Part shown: positions 1 through 9,706 of the stretch, piece after piece
Numbering within the stretch: position 1 is the stretch's first letter
Layout: every line of letters begins with the position of its first letter
Assembly: GCF_910592395.1 (NCBI RefSeq)
Contig: NC_088310.1
Span: forward strand, 9,057,501 to 9,121,500
Direction: 5' to 3'
Length of the DNA: 64,000 nucleotides
Source: Lineus longissimus
Lineage: Eukaryota > Nemertea > Pilidiophora > Heteronemertea > Lineidae
Position numbers and translations under genes: made by a program
The notes under the pieces: generated by a model
Seen by the model: only the letters and a program-made list of their open reading frames with translations
Database searches by the model: none
What the model was told of the DNA's origin: nothing

Positions 1-316
1 AACCAATATCTGTGGCGCCAGACGCGATATTGATATCTCCGTTTGTGACGTAAAATAAACCAATATGAAGCCAGGTCTGAAAACTCATCACCAGGTTCCC
101 GGTATCTGATACAGCCAACGACACTAGGTACACGCTTGCTGCCGTGTTCCTCCTTCTTTGCCTAATGAAAATAATAACGGAGAACATGTTGCCAACAAAC
201 CCAAAGATTATGACCACCAGCATTAAGTAGGCCCCAAAGAACTTGTTGAGGAATCCAAGAAATGATGGTGCGTCCTCCGCCCCTTCGACTTCGGTCGTGG
301 TTTGAAAATGGTCCAT
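1..316 (-). CDS. Class A GPCR, N-terminal part (cut by window edge)
   Basis: The start codon is at 316-314 and the frame runs off the left edge after about 105 codons. The visible part is the MDHF-type N-terminus, helix 1 with the GN motif, the basic first inner loop (RQRRR), helix 2 with LAVSD, and loop 1 up to the residues just before the conserved Cys of helix 3. Loop 1 reads HIGLF where most copies have HNGLF; the copy at 44604-45608 shares this, so that is probably its closest paralog here. No lesion is visible in this part. The family description is given under 44604-45608. Its 5' flank is interrupted at 598 by about 9.1 kb of mobile DNA, so its promoter may have been displaced. Confidence 0.85.
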   Translation of the reverse strand, partial: MDHFQTTTEVEGAEDAPSFLGFLNKFFGAYLMLVVIIFGFVGNMFSVIIFIRQRRRNTAASVYLVSLAVSDTGNLVMSFQTWLHIGLFYVTNGDINIASGATDIG

Positions 317-597
317 CGTACATGTACGTTTTTTGCGGTAACTAAATCATTTGTAAAGCTTTAATCCAGGTTTATCATAAGGCTTTTGACAAATGAGAAC
401 TCTGTATATGTAAAGCGTGTATCAAAAGAATATTTCTAAGATCAACTCATTACCCTTTATGAGTTTGAATTTTCACCAACGTACCGAATTGCCCGATTAC
501 TTTACTAGTTCTGAAACTGTCGTGAAACTCAAGGCTCTAATACTTGAATTAGTAAAAACGTGATACGCACTTTTTAACATATGCTTTTGTGTGTTAT
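317..597. repeat. 5' flank of first receptor, interrupted
   Basis: This is receptor 5' flank of the MDHF type, collinear with 45609-45890. It stops at about 598 in the string TGTGTTATA. The same flank resumes at 9706 (ACTTTAAAAATC), so everything between is inserted DNA. No gene seen. Confidence 0.8.
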
Positions 598-2892
598 ATA
601 TATATATGTTTATTTCGTACTCGTAGGTACAATACAGTGCAAGGAGTGCATTACAAACACTAGTGCATTACAACGCGATATTACAAATAGAAATTAAAGA
701 GGAAGAGAAACCGACATCATGTAAGACATGCAAAAACTACGTTCAAAGGTATAAGCAATTAAGAAACGCACAGTACCAATAATATGTCATCAATTTCCCC
801 CCTCGTAAGTATACACATCCCTTTATCCCGGCCACATAATAATTCCCTAATCTGTCCCGCCAATCTTTTCTGCCCCTCTGTTACATTTGACCTCCCAATG
901 TCCCGTGTCATAGAAAATACATTTGGCAAATTGCCCCTATCCCAACCATACTTTGCTAACAAAAAATTAAAACTTTTCCGAAGAGACGATCGACTCCCAC
1001 CCTCAATGATACGTTTGCATAGTTTGATATATACATTTTTAGATTTTCCAAGAGTTTTAAAAAAGTTAACAAAACGCTTCTCTATTTGAGCCTGAATCGG
1101 AGAGTCATGTATGATTAATGGAAGTAAAAACTTATGAGTGCGAGACGGTAAACTAAGAAGTTTTCTAATACATACCCTCCATGCCACGTATACATTCTCA
1201 ATTCCTTGAAATGATATATCCCACCCCTGGAACCCGTAAAGAGACATGCAATAAGATTTGAAAAGCCTGTATTTTACTTCGTGAGTAGCAAACCGAAATT
1301 GAGATAATAGAATGTTTGTTCTTTTGTACAAGTCATTAATCGCCGCCTGAAACTTTCTCTTCGTAATGTCCGGCCCAAAAATCATACCCAAATGTACCTC
1401 ATAGGGAGATGGTCGAAGTGCCACTCCCTGAAACCAAATGACAATGTCGAGACCCACGGTTGCACCAAAAATAATTAGCTTACTTTTGGACGCATTGAAA
1501 GTTATCATAAAATCAACTGAAAACTTAGAAGCTACACGTAACATTTTGTTCAAAGCACATACAGTCGGAGCTAACAGAACCACGTCATCGGCATAGGCGA
1601 AGGCGCCAACAAAAAGTAAACCGATATAACACCCAACGCCCGACTTTTCAAGAGCAAACAAAAGCTCATCGAAGTAAATACTGAATAAAACCGGAGACAA
1701 CACTCCACCCTGTTTTACCCCGTTTTTAGCCGTAAACTCGCCTGACATGTGAGTCCCCCACCTGACTCTTATCCCCTGATTTGTATACAATATAGCCAAG
1801 AACCTAGCGACAAGGGGGCATAGCCCCTTACGTAGGAGAAGTCGAAATAGTTTGATAAAATGTACCTTATCAAAGGCCTTAAGCATTACACAATATACAT
1901 TGGTAATTTGAGAATTAAAATAATCAATAACCTCATTCACTACCGTACTGCAAGTGGCAGTAGATAACCCCTGTTTAAAACCAAACTGCATGTCAGACGA
2001 GGAAAAAACATTACTGTATTTATGAAGGAAAGCGTAATCCAAAATCTTGCCCATAATGCTGCTTAGTGAAATGCCCCTATAATTATCCGATGCGGTCAAT
2101 GATTTCCTTTTATCTTTAGGTATAGGTATAACAATGGTTTTAGCAAAATCTCCAGCACAACACCCATGATTCACCATTGATGATAAGAGAAGAGATATCA
2201 TCACCTTTAACCTATTCCCCCCATATATGAAATGATCAGATTTGACACCTTCGATACTATCACTTTTCCCTTTTTTTAGCTTTTTTATGCCCCTATCAAC
2301 ATCTTCGAATAAAATTGAGTGCCCTTCAGAGCAACGCCCTCTGCAACACTTATCACGCACACCTGTATCAATATCGTGCATGAGTGCCTCCATTTCATCA
2401 TCATCATACGAAACCGAATTATACACGTATTTAAATTTATCGGCAAACACCTTACAAATGGCCTCTGGCCCATTTACGTTGTCCATTGTATTAGGGATGT
2501 TATTCCCTCTATTTCCTCTATTGATTTTGCTGACATCATTCCAAAAATCTTTACTACTCTTTCCTTGCATTTTTGTGGCCAACTTATCCGCAGCTACCTT
2601 ATCCTTATTAGTTTTAACCCTTCTAACCGCATAATGATATGATGCTCTAGTGCGGCGACGAATGTCGGCCACTATACCGTTATGTGGCCGCCCGTTTTGA
2701 ACCCAGATGGTGTGCCAGAAAATGGCTTTCTCCCTTAAATTCTTGACTTCGTCATTCCAATCTGCTATACCTGCCCCCTCAAATTTTTTTGCACTGTTTT
2801 TAGGAATAGCTGCATTGGCAGCGCTAATGCAAGCCTTTATTATACCATCATGAAAATTCACAATGTCATCTTGGTGTGTTTTACAAAAATAC
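598..2892 (-). mobile_element. Non-LTR retrotransposon (LINE), 5'-truncated, (TA)n tail
   Basis: A LINE lies on the minus strand with its 3' end at about 598-609. The last bases are a GTACGAAATAAAC string followed by a TA run instead of poly(A). The same 3' end is carried by the LINEs at 51024-52183 and 55398-57676, so the three belong to one clade. The 3' UTR is 610-758 and the RT frame runs from 759 to the 5' break at 2892, where the Ngaro element begins. The endonuclease domain is missing. The clade is CR1/L2/jockey-like by RT style, but I cannot place it exactly. Confidence 0.85.
759..2891 (-). pseudogene. LINE reverse transcriptase, 5'-truncated and catalytically damaged
   Basis: An open frame of about 710 codons is present with no real start; the frame enters from the truncated 5' end. 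Seen in order: the linker between endonuclease and RT (WNDEVK, KDFWNDV), RT fingers (PIPKD, NYRGISL), the QFGFKQGLST block, NGVKQGGVLSP, and the YADD active site at 1584-1595. A C-terminal domain (YCMSLYG, WRVCIRKLL) follows and ends in LCVS. In RT motif A, three codons present in the relative at 55543-57511 (LDASKAFD) are missing. This leaves LKAFD at about 1881 and removes the first catalytic Asp. The frame is otherwise uninterrupted, so this is a recent but probably dead copy. Confidence 0.85.
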
Positions 2893-3273
2893 TTTATGAC
2901 GTCACCCGAATGAATAACACAAACGCAGTGTTTAATTAATTAATGGCCAAATTTATTATTTGGCGGACATGCCCGACATGATCAGAAAAGGGGGTATCCC
3001 CCAACAAATACTATGTACACGCAGGCACGAATGCAAAGACATGACACCTTGTCATGACATCATATAAGCTCAGTGCAAAACCTCGCGCACGCGCTCAACA
3101 GGGCTTCACCATGAAAAGAGGTGACGTCAACTCAATGACGTCATTTAAAAATTCTGGTTTCCCAGACGAAGCCCTATGTCACGTGACCGGAATTTGGCAC
3201 TGCAAAAAATCACGTGACCTGCAACAAACCAAAATGTGACTATGAAACCTAAAAGTCACAAAGAAACCCTGCA
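2893..3273 (-). repeat. Ngaro split direct repeat, outer B copy (3' end)
   Basis: 381 bp, matching 3505-3885 at an offset of 612 bp with no difference noticed. It marks the 3' terminus of the element next to the truncated LINE. A 61-codon frame inside each copy (3054 and 3666) looks like chance. Confidence 0.85.
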
Positions 3274-3332
3274 GAAAGACACGTAATAATACAATTTTTC
3301 ATCATGGTTCTGGAGGCGGAGCGGAGGAGGAG

Positions 3333-3509
3333 GCTGAGAAAAAACGTGTTCTCTTTTCTTTCCGTGCAAAAACGAAGAGGCTAGCTGCACGTGATCGAAT
3401 GCGCCACTGCACCCCGCCTCAATTAGCATAACAACACATGCGCAAGACATCCGGCTAAGCGTCATAAAAACATTTATGCCACCCTTCTGTTTTCATAAAG
3501 GGCATTTAT
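3333..3509 (-). repeat. Ngaro split direct repeat, internal A copy
   Basis: 177 bp, matching the 5' terminal repeat at 9530-9706 (offset 6197). It directly abuts the internal B copy, overlapping it by TTTAT at 3505-3509. This internal A/B junction recreates the sequence that would form when the two element ends are joined in a circle. Confidence 0.85.
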
Positions 3510-3885
3510 GACGTCACCCGAATGAATAACACAAACGCAGTGTTTAATTAATTAATGGCCAAATTTATTATTTGGCGGACATGCCCGACATGATCAGAAA
3601 AGGGGGTATCCCCCAACAAATACTATGTACACGCAGGCACGAATGCAAAGACATGACACCTTGTCATGACATCATATAAGCTCAGTGCAAAACCTCGCGC
3701 ACGCGCTCAACAGGGCTTCACCATGAAAAGAGGTGACGTCAACTCAATGACGTCATTTAAAAATTCTGGTTTCCCAGACGAAGCCCTATGTCACGTGACC
3801 GGAATTTGGCACTGCAAAAAATCACGTGACCTGCAACAAACCAAAATGTGACTATGAAACCTAAAAGTCACAAAGAAACCCTGCA
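3505..3885 (-). repeat. Ngaro split direct repeat, internal B copy
   Basis: 381 bp, the same as 2893-3273. It lies downstream of the recombinase gene in element orientation. Confidence 0.85.
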
Positions 3886-4180
3886 AGGGGTAGACCCCAA
3901 AAAACGCGGTAAGCCGCGACCCCACAGCAGGGAGAAAGAAGAAAATAGCGATCATGTCGAGCATATCCGACACCTCTACCGAAGGCCACCTAAATATAAT
4001 GCATGTAATTAAAAGAATGCACCAGAAGTACACAACTTACTGGCAATGAAAATATAGCAGCGCGGAAGGCGCAGCCTGAGACTGCTCCCTAAAGAAGAAC
4101 ACAAACATTATTGGCAATGAAAATATAGCCACGGGAAAAAGGGGCGCAGCCTGAGACTGCTCCCTTTTAGAACCCGGGTC
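3886..4180 (-). repeat. Ngaro 3' non-coding region with tandem hairpin-like repeat
   Basis: Between the recombinase stop and the internal B repeat, a 50-55 bp motif occurs twice (4041-4090 and 4112-4165). Each copy starts GGCAATGAAAATATAGC and ends GCAGCCTGAGACTGCTCCCT. The GCAG/CTGC arms within each copy could pair. The role is unknown; it may be a 3' end or priming signal. No gene is present. Confidence 0.6.
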
Positions 4181-5122
4181 CTAATTGATGCGAATATATT
4201 TACGAAAAGCATCCGACGCCCATCTACCAAGTAGACGAATCTGAGCGTCTGATTTGCCTTGACGGGCAGCTTCACAGGCGGCCCCAATCCTAAAACTGTG
4301 ACCCTTAAAGCGGGTCGTGTCAAGATTACAGAAGATCAAAACCGTTTTTAAACCTCGATCAAACTCAGCACGAAGAACTGGGCGGCCTGATTGGTGGATG
4401 AAAAGAGGGCCCGGCTGAGACCCACGTAAATTTAGATAGGATTTGACGGCAGCCACAGGGCAAGGCGATGACCCTTGCCTGACGCAAATGAATTGCGGGC
4501 CCTGCGTTTTACTTGACTTAAAGCGGACAACTGAAACAATAATCTCGGTCTCGGACCCGGTGAGATCTCCTAGCTGGAGTGGTTTATCGCTATCAGCTAC
4601 ACTTTTGGGGGAAATTTCACCAATACGCATAAAAGCTGCAAAAGCAAGTTGAAACATGGCCGCAAACATAGTATGATGGTACAGTGGTGGACATGTGATT
4701 GGTAACGCTCCCAACAACCGAACCAATATCTCGCTCGTAATGGGCAGACGAATGTCAGCCTTCGACTTCAATTGTTGAGTCGCACCAAGCAATTTTTTAA
4801 CGACGAAATTGGAGGAGGGGTCGGGGTGACCGAACCATTTCATTACAAAACAAACGGAAGAGACATAAGTGGCGATGGTTGCTGGTGCGTACCCCTTTGA
4901 AAACAGATAAGCAATAAACAAGGTGGTGTCTGAGACAGTGCATGGAATGAGATTGGAGCCAGGTATAGTTTCCCTGCGGAAATTAGTGTACACTGTCCAA
5001 GCCCTACTGTACCCTTGCAAAGACGCATCAGAAAGCACGGCACTGGTTAGCTGATTTAAGGAATCTCCAACCGCTCTGGGGATACTTCCGCTGGAATTGC
5101 AGTGTTGGTCTCGTCCAACCAT
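4181..5122 (-). CDS. Ngaro tyrosine recombinase (integrase)
   Basis: A 313-residue protein from ATG at 5122; the open frame continues 3 codons further up and overlaps the RT gene end by about 70 bp. It is a phage-integrase-type tyrosine recombinase. An N-terminal SAM-like core-binding region (about residues 25-105) is followed by the catalytic domain. The R-H-R-Y residues are visible: Arg166 in FMRIGE, His275 and Arg278 in HSFRIG, and Tyr309 in FRKYIR, with a Trp in LGRW at the fifth position. A basic RFKSSK stretch lies at the usual Lys position. The enzyme is expected to insert the circular cDNA of the element. No lesion is seen. Expression probably depends on reinitiation or on a shared transcript with the RT gene. 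Confidence 0.88.
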   Translation of the reverse strand: MVGRDQHCNSSGSIPRAVGDSLNQLTSAVLSDASLQGYSRAWTVYTNFRRETIPGSNLIPCTVSDTTLFIAYLFSKGYAPATIATYVSSVCFVMKWFGHPDPSSNFVVKKLLGATQQLKSKADIRLPITSEILVRLLGALPITCPPLYHHTMFAAMFQLAFAAFMRIGEISPKSVADSDKPLQLGDLTGSETEIIVSVVRFKSSKTQGPQFICVRQGSSPCPVAAVKSYLNLRGSQPGPLFIHQSGRPVLRAEFDRGLKTVLIFCNLDTTRFKGHSFRIGAACEAARQGKSDAQIRLLGRWASDAFRKYIRIN

Positions 5123-6705
5123 GGCGCCCACCTGCGCGCAGCATCCACCTGAAAGCGTGAGATCAAATCGGGTACTGTATTGAGCTTTCCAGGCACGTGC
5201 TTAGCTTTGAATTGAACATTTAATTGTAAACACCGCAGTACTAGCATGCGTACTAAAACCATAACCCGCTTATTCTTAGAGGTTTGCTTGTTAATAATAT
5301 GAACAACAGCTTCATTGTCGCACATAAACAAAATATTGTTGTTTTGCCACAAATGGCCCCACACGTATAAAGCTGCAACAATTGGGTAGAATTCTAAAAA
5401 AGTAATATGAAAATGTTTCCACTTTGGGGGCCAAGCCCCATAAACCCAGTGGGCACCGAATATAGCCGCGAAACCAAGGCTACCTGCCGCGTCGGTATGC
5501 AGGCGAAGGGTGTTACTGGACGCCCATGCGTCCGTGCGGAAGAAGGATACGCCGTTAATCTGCTTGAGAAATGTTTCCCATACCCGCAGATCTGCTTTAG
5601 CTTCTAAGTTAAGATGAATATGGTGCATTGGATTGGAGAAGCCAATAGTTAAATCCTGTAACCGCCTTAAAAAGGCTCTACCAGAGGGAATAACGAGGCA
5701 CGCGAAATTGAGAAGGCCGATAACAGACTGTAGTTGTACTAATTGCACAGTTCGTTTTGATTGAAAAAGCGCGATTCTATTCAAACATTTCTGGACCTTG
5801 TCATCCGGTAACCGCGCCTCCCAACGAAGCGTGTCCAGAACAATGCCAACAAAAGGCATAACTCGATCCGGACCAAAGGTTTTGTCTATGACCAACGGAA
5901 TACCAACTTCTTTACAAAAATTTAAAAATATGTTAAGCTGAGACTGGCACCTGTCAAAGCCCTCAACTACCAACAAGAAATCGTCGAGGATGTGAACCAT
6001 GGCCTGAATACCGAGCCTTTCCACGGCGATCCACTCGATGGCCGAGCTGATTTCCTCAAAAATCTTACAAGAACTGGACGACCCCATAGCCAAAACTTTA
6101 TCGTGGTAAAATTTTCCCTCGAAAGAAAAACCCAAGAGGGGGTAGTCATCAGGATGAATAGGTACGATACGGTATGCAGACTTGATGTCGGTTTTAGCGA
6201 GAAATACAGGGTTGTTAAGGTGTTTGATCTTGTCAATAGCATCGTGAATAGTTGCGTAGTGAACTGATTTGGCCTCTGCCGGAATACCTTCATTGACCGA
6301 ACTGCCGAGAGGGGCGGACAAATTATGAATTAAACGGAACTCTCCCGGTGCCTTTTTTGGTACAACCCCAATCGGTGAGGAACGGAAATTTGAGACAGGA
6401 GGCGAATCGAAAGGACCGGCCACCCGGCCCGCCTCGATCTCCTTTCTTAGCTTTTCAACAACAACTTGCTTGTGTGCCGATACGGTCGGTGGGTTTGTAC
6501 AAATATATGAAATAGGATCTCCCTCAAAATTTAAGCGGAACCCCGTAGAAAATCCCTTACGCAAATATGCAACTTTTGTTGGATCATAGCCTCTGAGATA
6601 CGCGCACAAAGTTTTACCACAAATGGGGGTGGGGAGAGGCGGTGTTACTTTATTGGTTGGCTGACTTAGAGCCAGCTTTTCTCCCGTCGGAATTTTTGTG
6701 TCCAT
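5056..6705 (-). CDS. Ngaro reverse transcriptase-RNase H
   Basis: 549 residues from ATG at 6705. The frame is open further up to 6867, overlapping the Gag end, so a frameshift fusion to Gag is also possible. The RT domain has FRLIHNLS, then Asp173 in AKTDIKSAYR, then the active site ILDDF (Asp241, Asp242), the DIRS-type form of YxDD. The RNase H domain follows with Asp405 (LHTDAAGS), Glu438 (FLEFYPI), Asp463 (FMCDNEA) and a final Asp513 in TVPDLISR. All catalytic acidic residues are present, so the enzyme looks intact. No methyltransferase domain follows, unlike DIRS1. It copies element RNA to cDNA before recombinase-mediated insertion. Confidence 0.9.
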   Translation of the reverse strand: MDTKIPTGEKLALSQPTNKVTPPLPTPICGKTLCAYLRGYDPTKVAYLRKGFSTGFRLNFEGDPISYICTNPPTVSAHKQVVVEKLRKEIEAGRVAGPFDSPPVSNFRSSPIGVVPKKAPGEFRLIHNLSAPLGSSVNEGIPAEAKSVHYATIHDAIDKIKHLNNPVFLAKTDIKSAYRIVPIHPDDYPLLGFSFEGKFYHDKVLAMGSSSSCKIFEEISSAIEWIAVERLGIQAMVHILDDFLLVVEGFDRCQSQLNIFLNFCKEVGIPLVIDKTFGPDRVMPFVGIVLDTLRWEARLPDDKVQKCLNRIALFQSKRTVQLVQLQSVIGLLNFACLVIPSGRAFLRRLQDLTIGFSNPMHHIHLNLEAKADLRVWETFLKQINGVSFFRTDAWASSNTLRLHTDAAGSLGFAAIFGAHWVYGAWPPKWKHFHITFLEFYPIVAALYVWGHLWQNNNILFMCDNEAVVHIINKQTSKNKRVMVLVRMLVLRCLQLNVQFKAKHVPGKLNTVPDLISRFQVDAARRWAPWLDETNTAIPAEVSPERLEIP

Positions 6706-7957
6706 CAGTGGACTTAGCTTTGCATCGAACCGTGGGGTGTTCACCTTGGCATTTGGTGCATTGGTGCGTGAACTGACAAACCGCACGGTCCTTGCATTTC
6801 CCTGAACGATGGAAAGCCCAACAGGAACCCTTGGGGAAGGAGGAGCCCCTGGATTGGCCGCCGGCACGAAAGGGCTGCTTCTTAGGCTTTTTATCGGAAG
6901 CAGGTACGGATTGTGCTTTACCGCGGCCGATAGCCTTCAGCATTGGCACGTGTAAGATATCGTGCCAATCGATGGGCTCCACCTCCCTCCAACGGCGAAA
7001 ACATTCATCGTAATACCGCCAATCCCCACCACCCGCATGCAATTCTTTGATCGCTGCGGAATACCTTATCAGAGACTGCGTCTCACTTGGGTATTTCAAT
7101 GAGTAAACCGATGCAAATATGTCAAAAGCCGAGAGCCATTGCATTAAGGTCAATGGCTTGGCTTTAGTGACGGATACAGTATCCGACTCATCGTCGCTGC
7201 CACCGGAAGAAGGCGCCGTGGCTCTTAAATCCATGGATGATTTCAAAAAGACGTTAAATGGGACGAATTTGTTTTCCCACACTTTCTGTTTCGTAGAATC
7301 CGAAACGCCAAAATGCAAAGGCCAAGCCTTTGAAACAAGCGAGCCATTGCGATCCCTTCCGGACAGCGACGATAAGCCTGCAGGTGCCGCACCTGACAAT
7401 AATTGGCTAAAAGAGGTCGCTTGATCCGCATGAGACGGACCAGCGCCTTGAATTCCTCCTGGATGTACTCCTTGGGATGCGGATGCACAAGCTCTTGTTG
7501 GCTGGTGTTGGTTGACCTGAGATCCACCAACAGCCATCGCCTGCGATATCGGCTGCTGCGAGTCGGGCTGGGGGACCTGAGACCCACCAGTGACAGAACG
7601 GAGAGATTGTTCCTGAGTGACCAAGTTTGAGTCGGACTGGAGGACCTGAGACCCACCAGTGACAGAGCGGAGAGATTGTTCCTGAGTGGCCAAGTTTGGG
7701 GTGGCCTGAGACCCCCCCGAACTGCTATTGGTGGCGCTGCCTGGGATCGAGGCGTCCGGTTGACGCGCAGCCCTTACCTCTGTTATCATCTCCCGCATTA
7801 GAGACCGCATCTCCGTTTTGAACGACGTCATCGTTGAATCCGCTTGGGCGGGCGTCTCGTTACCGGTGCTGGAACCCGCCACCGGCTCATATGGCTGCTG
7901 CCTCTTGCTTTTCGTCTTGGCCTTCCCAACACGAGCGCTCTTTTTCTGCGGGGGCAT
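6650..7957 (-). CDS. Ngaro Gag-like protein
   Basis: 435 residues from ATG at 7957. The first 40 residues are lysine-rich. A low-complexity Gln/Ser region (about residues 80-150) contains a duplicated block built on EQSLRSVTGGSQV. A conserved core follows (about 190-340; WLSAFDIFASVY, YPSETQSLIRY, WRYYDECFRRWRE). The C-terminus carries a Cys/His-rich putative zinc-binding region, about residues 377-412 (CWAFHRSGKC, then CQFTHQCTKC, then HPTVRC). This Cys/His tail is typical of DIRS-order Gag proteins and should bind element RNA. The gene overlaps the RT frame at its 3' end. It is named by position and the Cys/His tail. Confidence 0.75.
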   Translation of the reverse strand: MPPQKKSARVGKAKTKSKRQQPYEPVAGSSTGNETPAQADSTMTSFKTEMRSLMREMITEVRAARQPDASIPGSATNSSSGGSQATPNLATQEQSLRSVTGGSQVLQSDSNLVTQEQSLRSVTGGSQVPQPDSQQPISQAMAVGGSQVNQHQPTRACASASQGVHPGGIQGAGPSHADQATSFSQLLSGAAPAGLSSLSGRDRNGSLVSKAWPLHFGVSDSTKQKVWENKFVPFNVFLKSSMDLRATAPSSGGSDDESDTVSVTKAKPLTLMQWLSAFDIFASVYSLKYPSETQSLIRYSAAIKELHAGGGDWRYYDECFRRWREVEPIDWHDILHVPMLKAIGRGKAQSVPASDKKPKKQPFRAGGQSRGSSFPKGSCWAFHRSGKCKDRAVCQFTHQCTKCQGEHPTVRCKAKSTDGHKNSDGRKAGSKSANQ

Positions 7958-8824
7958 GATGGAAACCTGAAAGGGTAATTAAGATAGTAGCCCTGGACTT
8001 GACATTGGCGTTCTACAAAAGCGAACGAACCTAGAGCTAGCACTATATACCGCCCAACTGTCTCACCAGGAATGCTGCATCTGCTTAAGACCAAGCAATT
8101 ATGCAAGCAAGAACCCTCTGATAGAAGCTGACTTGCTTAAACCAAGCAAAATGACGCTACCCTCCAGTAGCCAGCTCGTAAAACCATGAGTTGTTGGAGG
8201 GCGCCCTGGTAGACCACCGGGTCCACTTCAAGCGATTATCAGAGGGACAAACAGTTACCACTTCATACCGGAAGGGTCGGCGGACATACCGTGAATAGCT
8301 TGAATAACATAAAGCCAAGGAATATCAGCCTTATAGGCAAAATACCGACAAAGGATATAAGTACCCCAAAGGGATATCAGGCGGCAAAAAAAAGAAAAAG
8401 CCGCAAACTATTGTGCATCAAGAACAACGCCAAACCGTAACCGTGAGTTTAATTAAGAAAAACTCCTAAAAAGAACCCTTCACACCGGGAAGGGATTTAG
8501 CCGGAATTGCGCCGCAATTGTGCAACAACAAATAGCAAGGTATTAGATAAATGTCGATGCCTCCGGCCAACGGTACAGATAGCCCAAAGGGAGAACACGA
8601 ACAATGACAATGTATTTGTTGCTATAAAAATACCACACCGCTACTTGTGACATCAAAGTAAGCGGCTAAAACCTTTCTTTATTAATTAAGGGACGATTTT
8701 GATTTAGACCATTGACTGGCGAAGCAGAAAAACTCCATCTAAACTGTTTGTGCGCAAACACACTATACCTACACGTAGTTAGCGCCTGAGACGCAAAACT
8801 ACACACCTAGAAAAGAGCACTAGC
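7958..8824 (-). other. Ngaro region between hydrolase and Gag genes, no gene seen
   Basis: About 870 bp between the hydrolase stop and the Gag start. Short open frames here (for example 7828-8106) overlap Gag in another frame and look accidental. It may act as a leader or internal promoter for Gag. No recognisable motif was found. Confidence 0.5.
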
Positions 8825-9328
8825 CTAAAGCTGACGAGCAATTACCGCGGAGCGGACAGCGGCCCGAACGCTACGATATAACTTGAGGTTGCCCAAATTG
8901 TTTAAACGCACCATGTCAGTGCCATATACATTTTGTTCGGGCTCGGTTAGGCCTTTATGTTGCCAAAACTTGACTGGTCCGCTCGGGCTGCAAAAATCCT
9001 TTAGGTAACCATTAGCTGTAGCAATTTTATAGGTATAGTCTTCCAAGGGAATAGACCTAGTAACGCAACGCGAAACTAACTGCCCTACGTAGGCACGAAA
9101 AGCCCCTAAATCAGCTAACATACAATCGGCTAACTCCGAAATGTCAAAAGCCAGCTGGAACGAGTCCGATTCATGACTGTCCAAATCGTTAGAACCGATT
9201 TGGAAAAATATAATGTCTGGCTCGAAGCGGCGAAGTCTTCGTTCGATAGCCTCAGACGACCTAAGCATATAGCTATGACCGACGATGGCAACTTTCACTG
9301 GTACATTAGAAACCGCCATTGTTACCAT
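8825..9328 (-). CDS. SGNH/GDSL-hydrolase-like protein of the Ngaro element
   Basis: 167 residues from ATG at 9328; a second ATG at 9319 is equally possible, and the frame is open back to 9376 but without an ATG. The fold signature is clear: VAIVGHSYM near the start (Ser of the first block), then PDIIFFQIGSNDL (the G-x-N-D block). Near the C-terminus is DMVRLNNLG, the block that usually reads DxxHLN. Here the His is replaced by Arg, a one-base change from CAT or CAC, so this copy may lack hydrolase activity. SGNH-hydrolase frames are known companions of Ngaro elements; their role is unclear. It is the first gene in the element, upstream of Gag. Confidence 0.75.
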   Translation of the reverse strand: MVTMAVSNVPVKVAIVGHSYMLRSSEAIERRLRRFEPDIIFFQIGSNDLDSHESDSFQLAFDISELADCMLADLGAFRAYVGQLVSRCVTRSIPLEDYTYKIATANGYLKDFCSPSGPVKFWQHKGLTEPEQNVYGTDMVRLNNLGNLKLYRSVRAAVRSAVIARQL

Positions 9329-9529
9329 ACACAATAGTGATATACAGTAGCACCAACCACCTACACCGTCACCCAATGTGGACTAAAGTGCAATATTTGT
9401 AGAAAAAAAAAAACCTACGGGGCACCGATAGAAATAGCTAAGGAAGAAGGAAATAGATTAAGGCTATCTATCGCACGAAATAAATGTGCTAAAAAGTAAT
9501 ACTCCCGGTTAAAATCGAAAATATCGGGA

Positions 9530-9706
9530 GCTGAGAAAAAACGTGTTCTCTTTTCTTTCCGTGCAAAAACGAAGAGGCTAGCTGCACGTGATCGAATGCG
9601 CCACTGCACCCCGCCTCAATTAGCATAACAACACATGCGCAAGACATCCGGCTAAGCGTCATAAAAACATTTATGCCACCCTTCTGTTTTCATAAAGGGC
9701 ATTTAT
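9530..9706 (-). repeat. Ngaro split direct repeat, A copy (5' end)
   Basis: 177 bp, the same as 3333-3509; it marks the 5' terminus. Immediately beyond, at 9706, the interrupted receptor flank resumes (ACTTTAAAAATC). Confidence 0.85.

Larger units (their letters stand above)
2893..9706 (-). mobile_element. Ngaro-like tyrosine-recombinase retrotransposon
   Basis: A complete-looking element of about 6.8 kb on the minus strand with split direct repeats. In element order these are A1 (9706-9530), genes, B1 (3885-3505), A2 (3509-3333), a 59-bp spacer, and B2 (3273-2893). The A copies (177 bp) and B copies (381 bp) look identical, which indicates a young insertion. The gene order is SGNH-like hydrolase, Gag, RT-RNase H, tyrosine recombinase, with short overlaps between the last three. 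Split direct repeats, an SGNH hydrolase and no visible methyltransferase domain match the Ngaro group of the DIRS order rather than DIRS1 or PAT. A2 and B1 overlap by TTTAT, which is the presumed circle-junction core. Confidence 0.85.

Noticed and set aside
3054-3239. 61-codon frame, repeated at 3666-3851
   Set aside because: It is present twice only because it lies in the Ngaro direct repeat, with no protein-like features.
7828-8106. 92-codon frame before and inside the Ngaro Gag gene
   Set aside because: It overlaps Gag in another frame with no recognisable domain.
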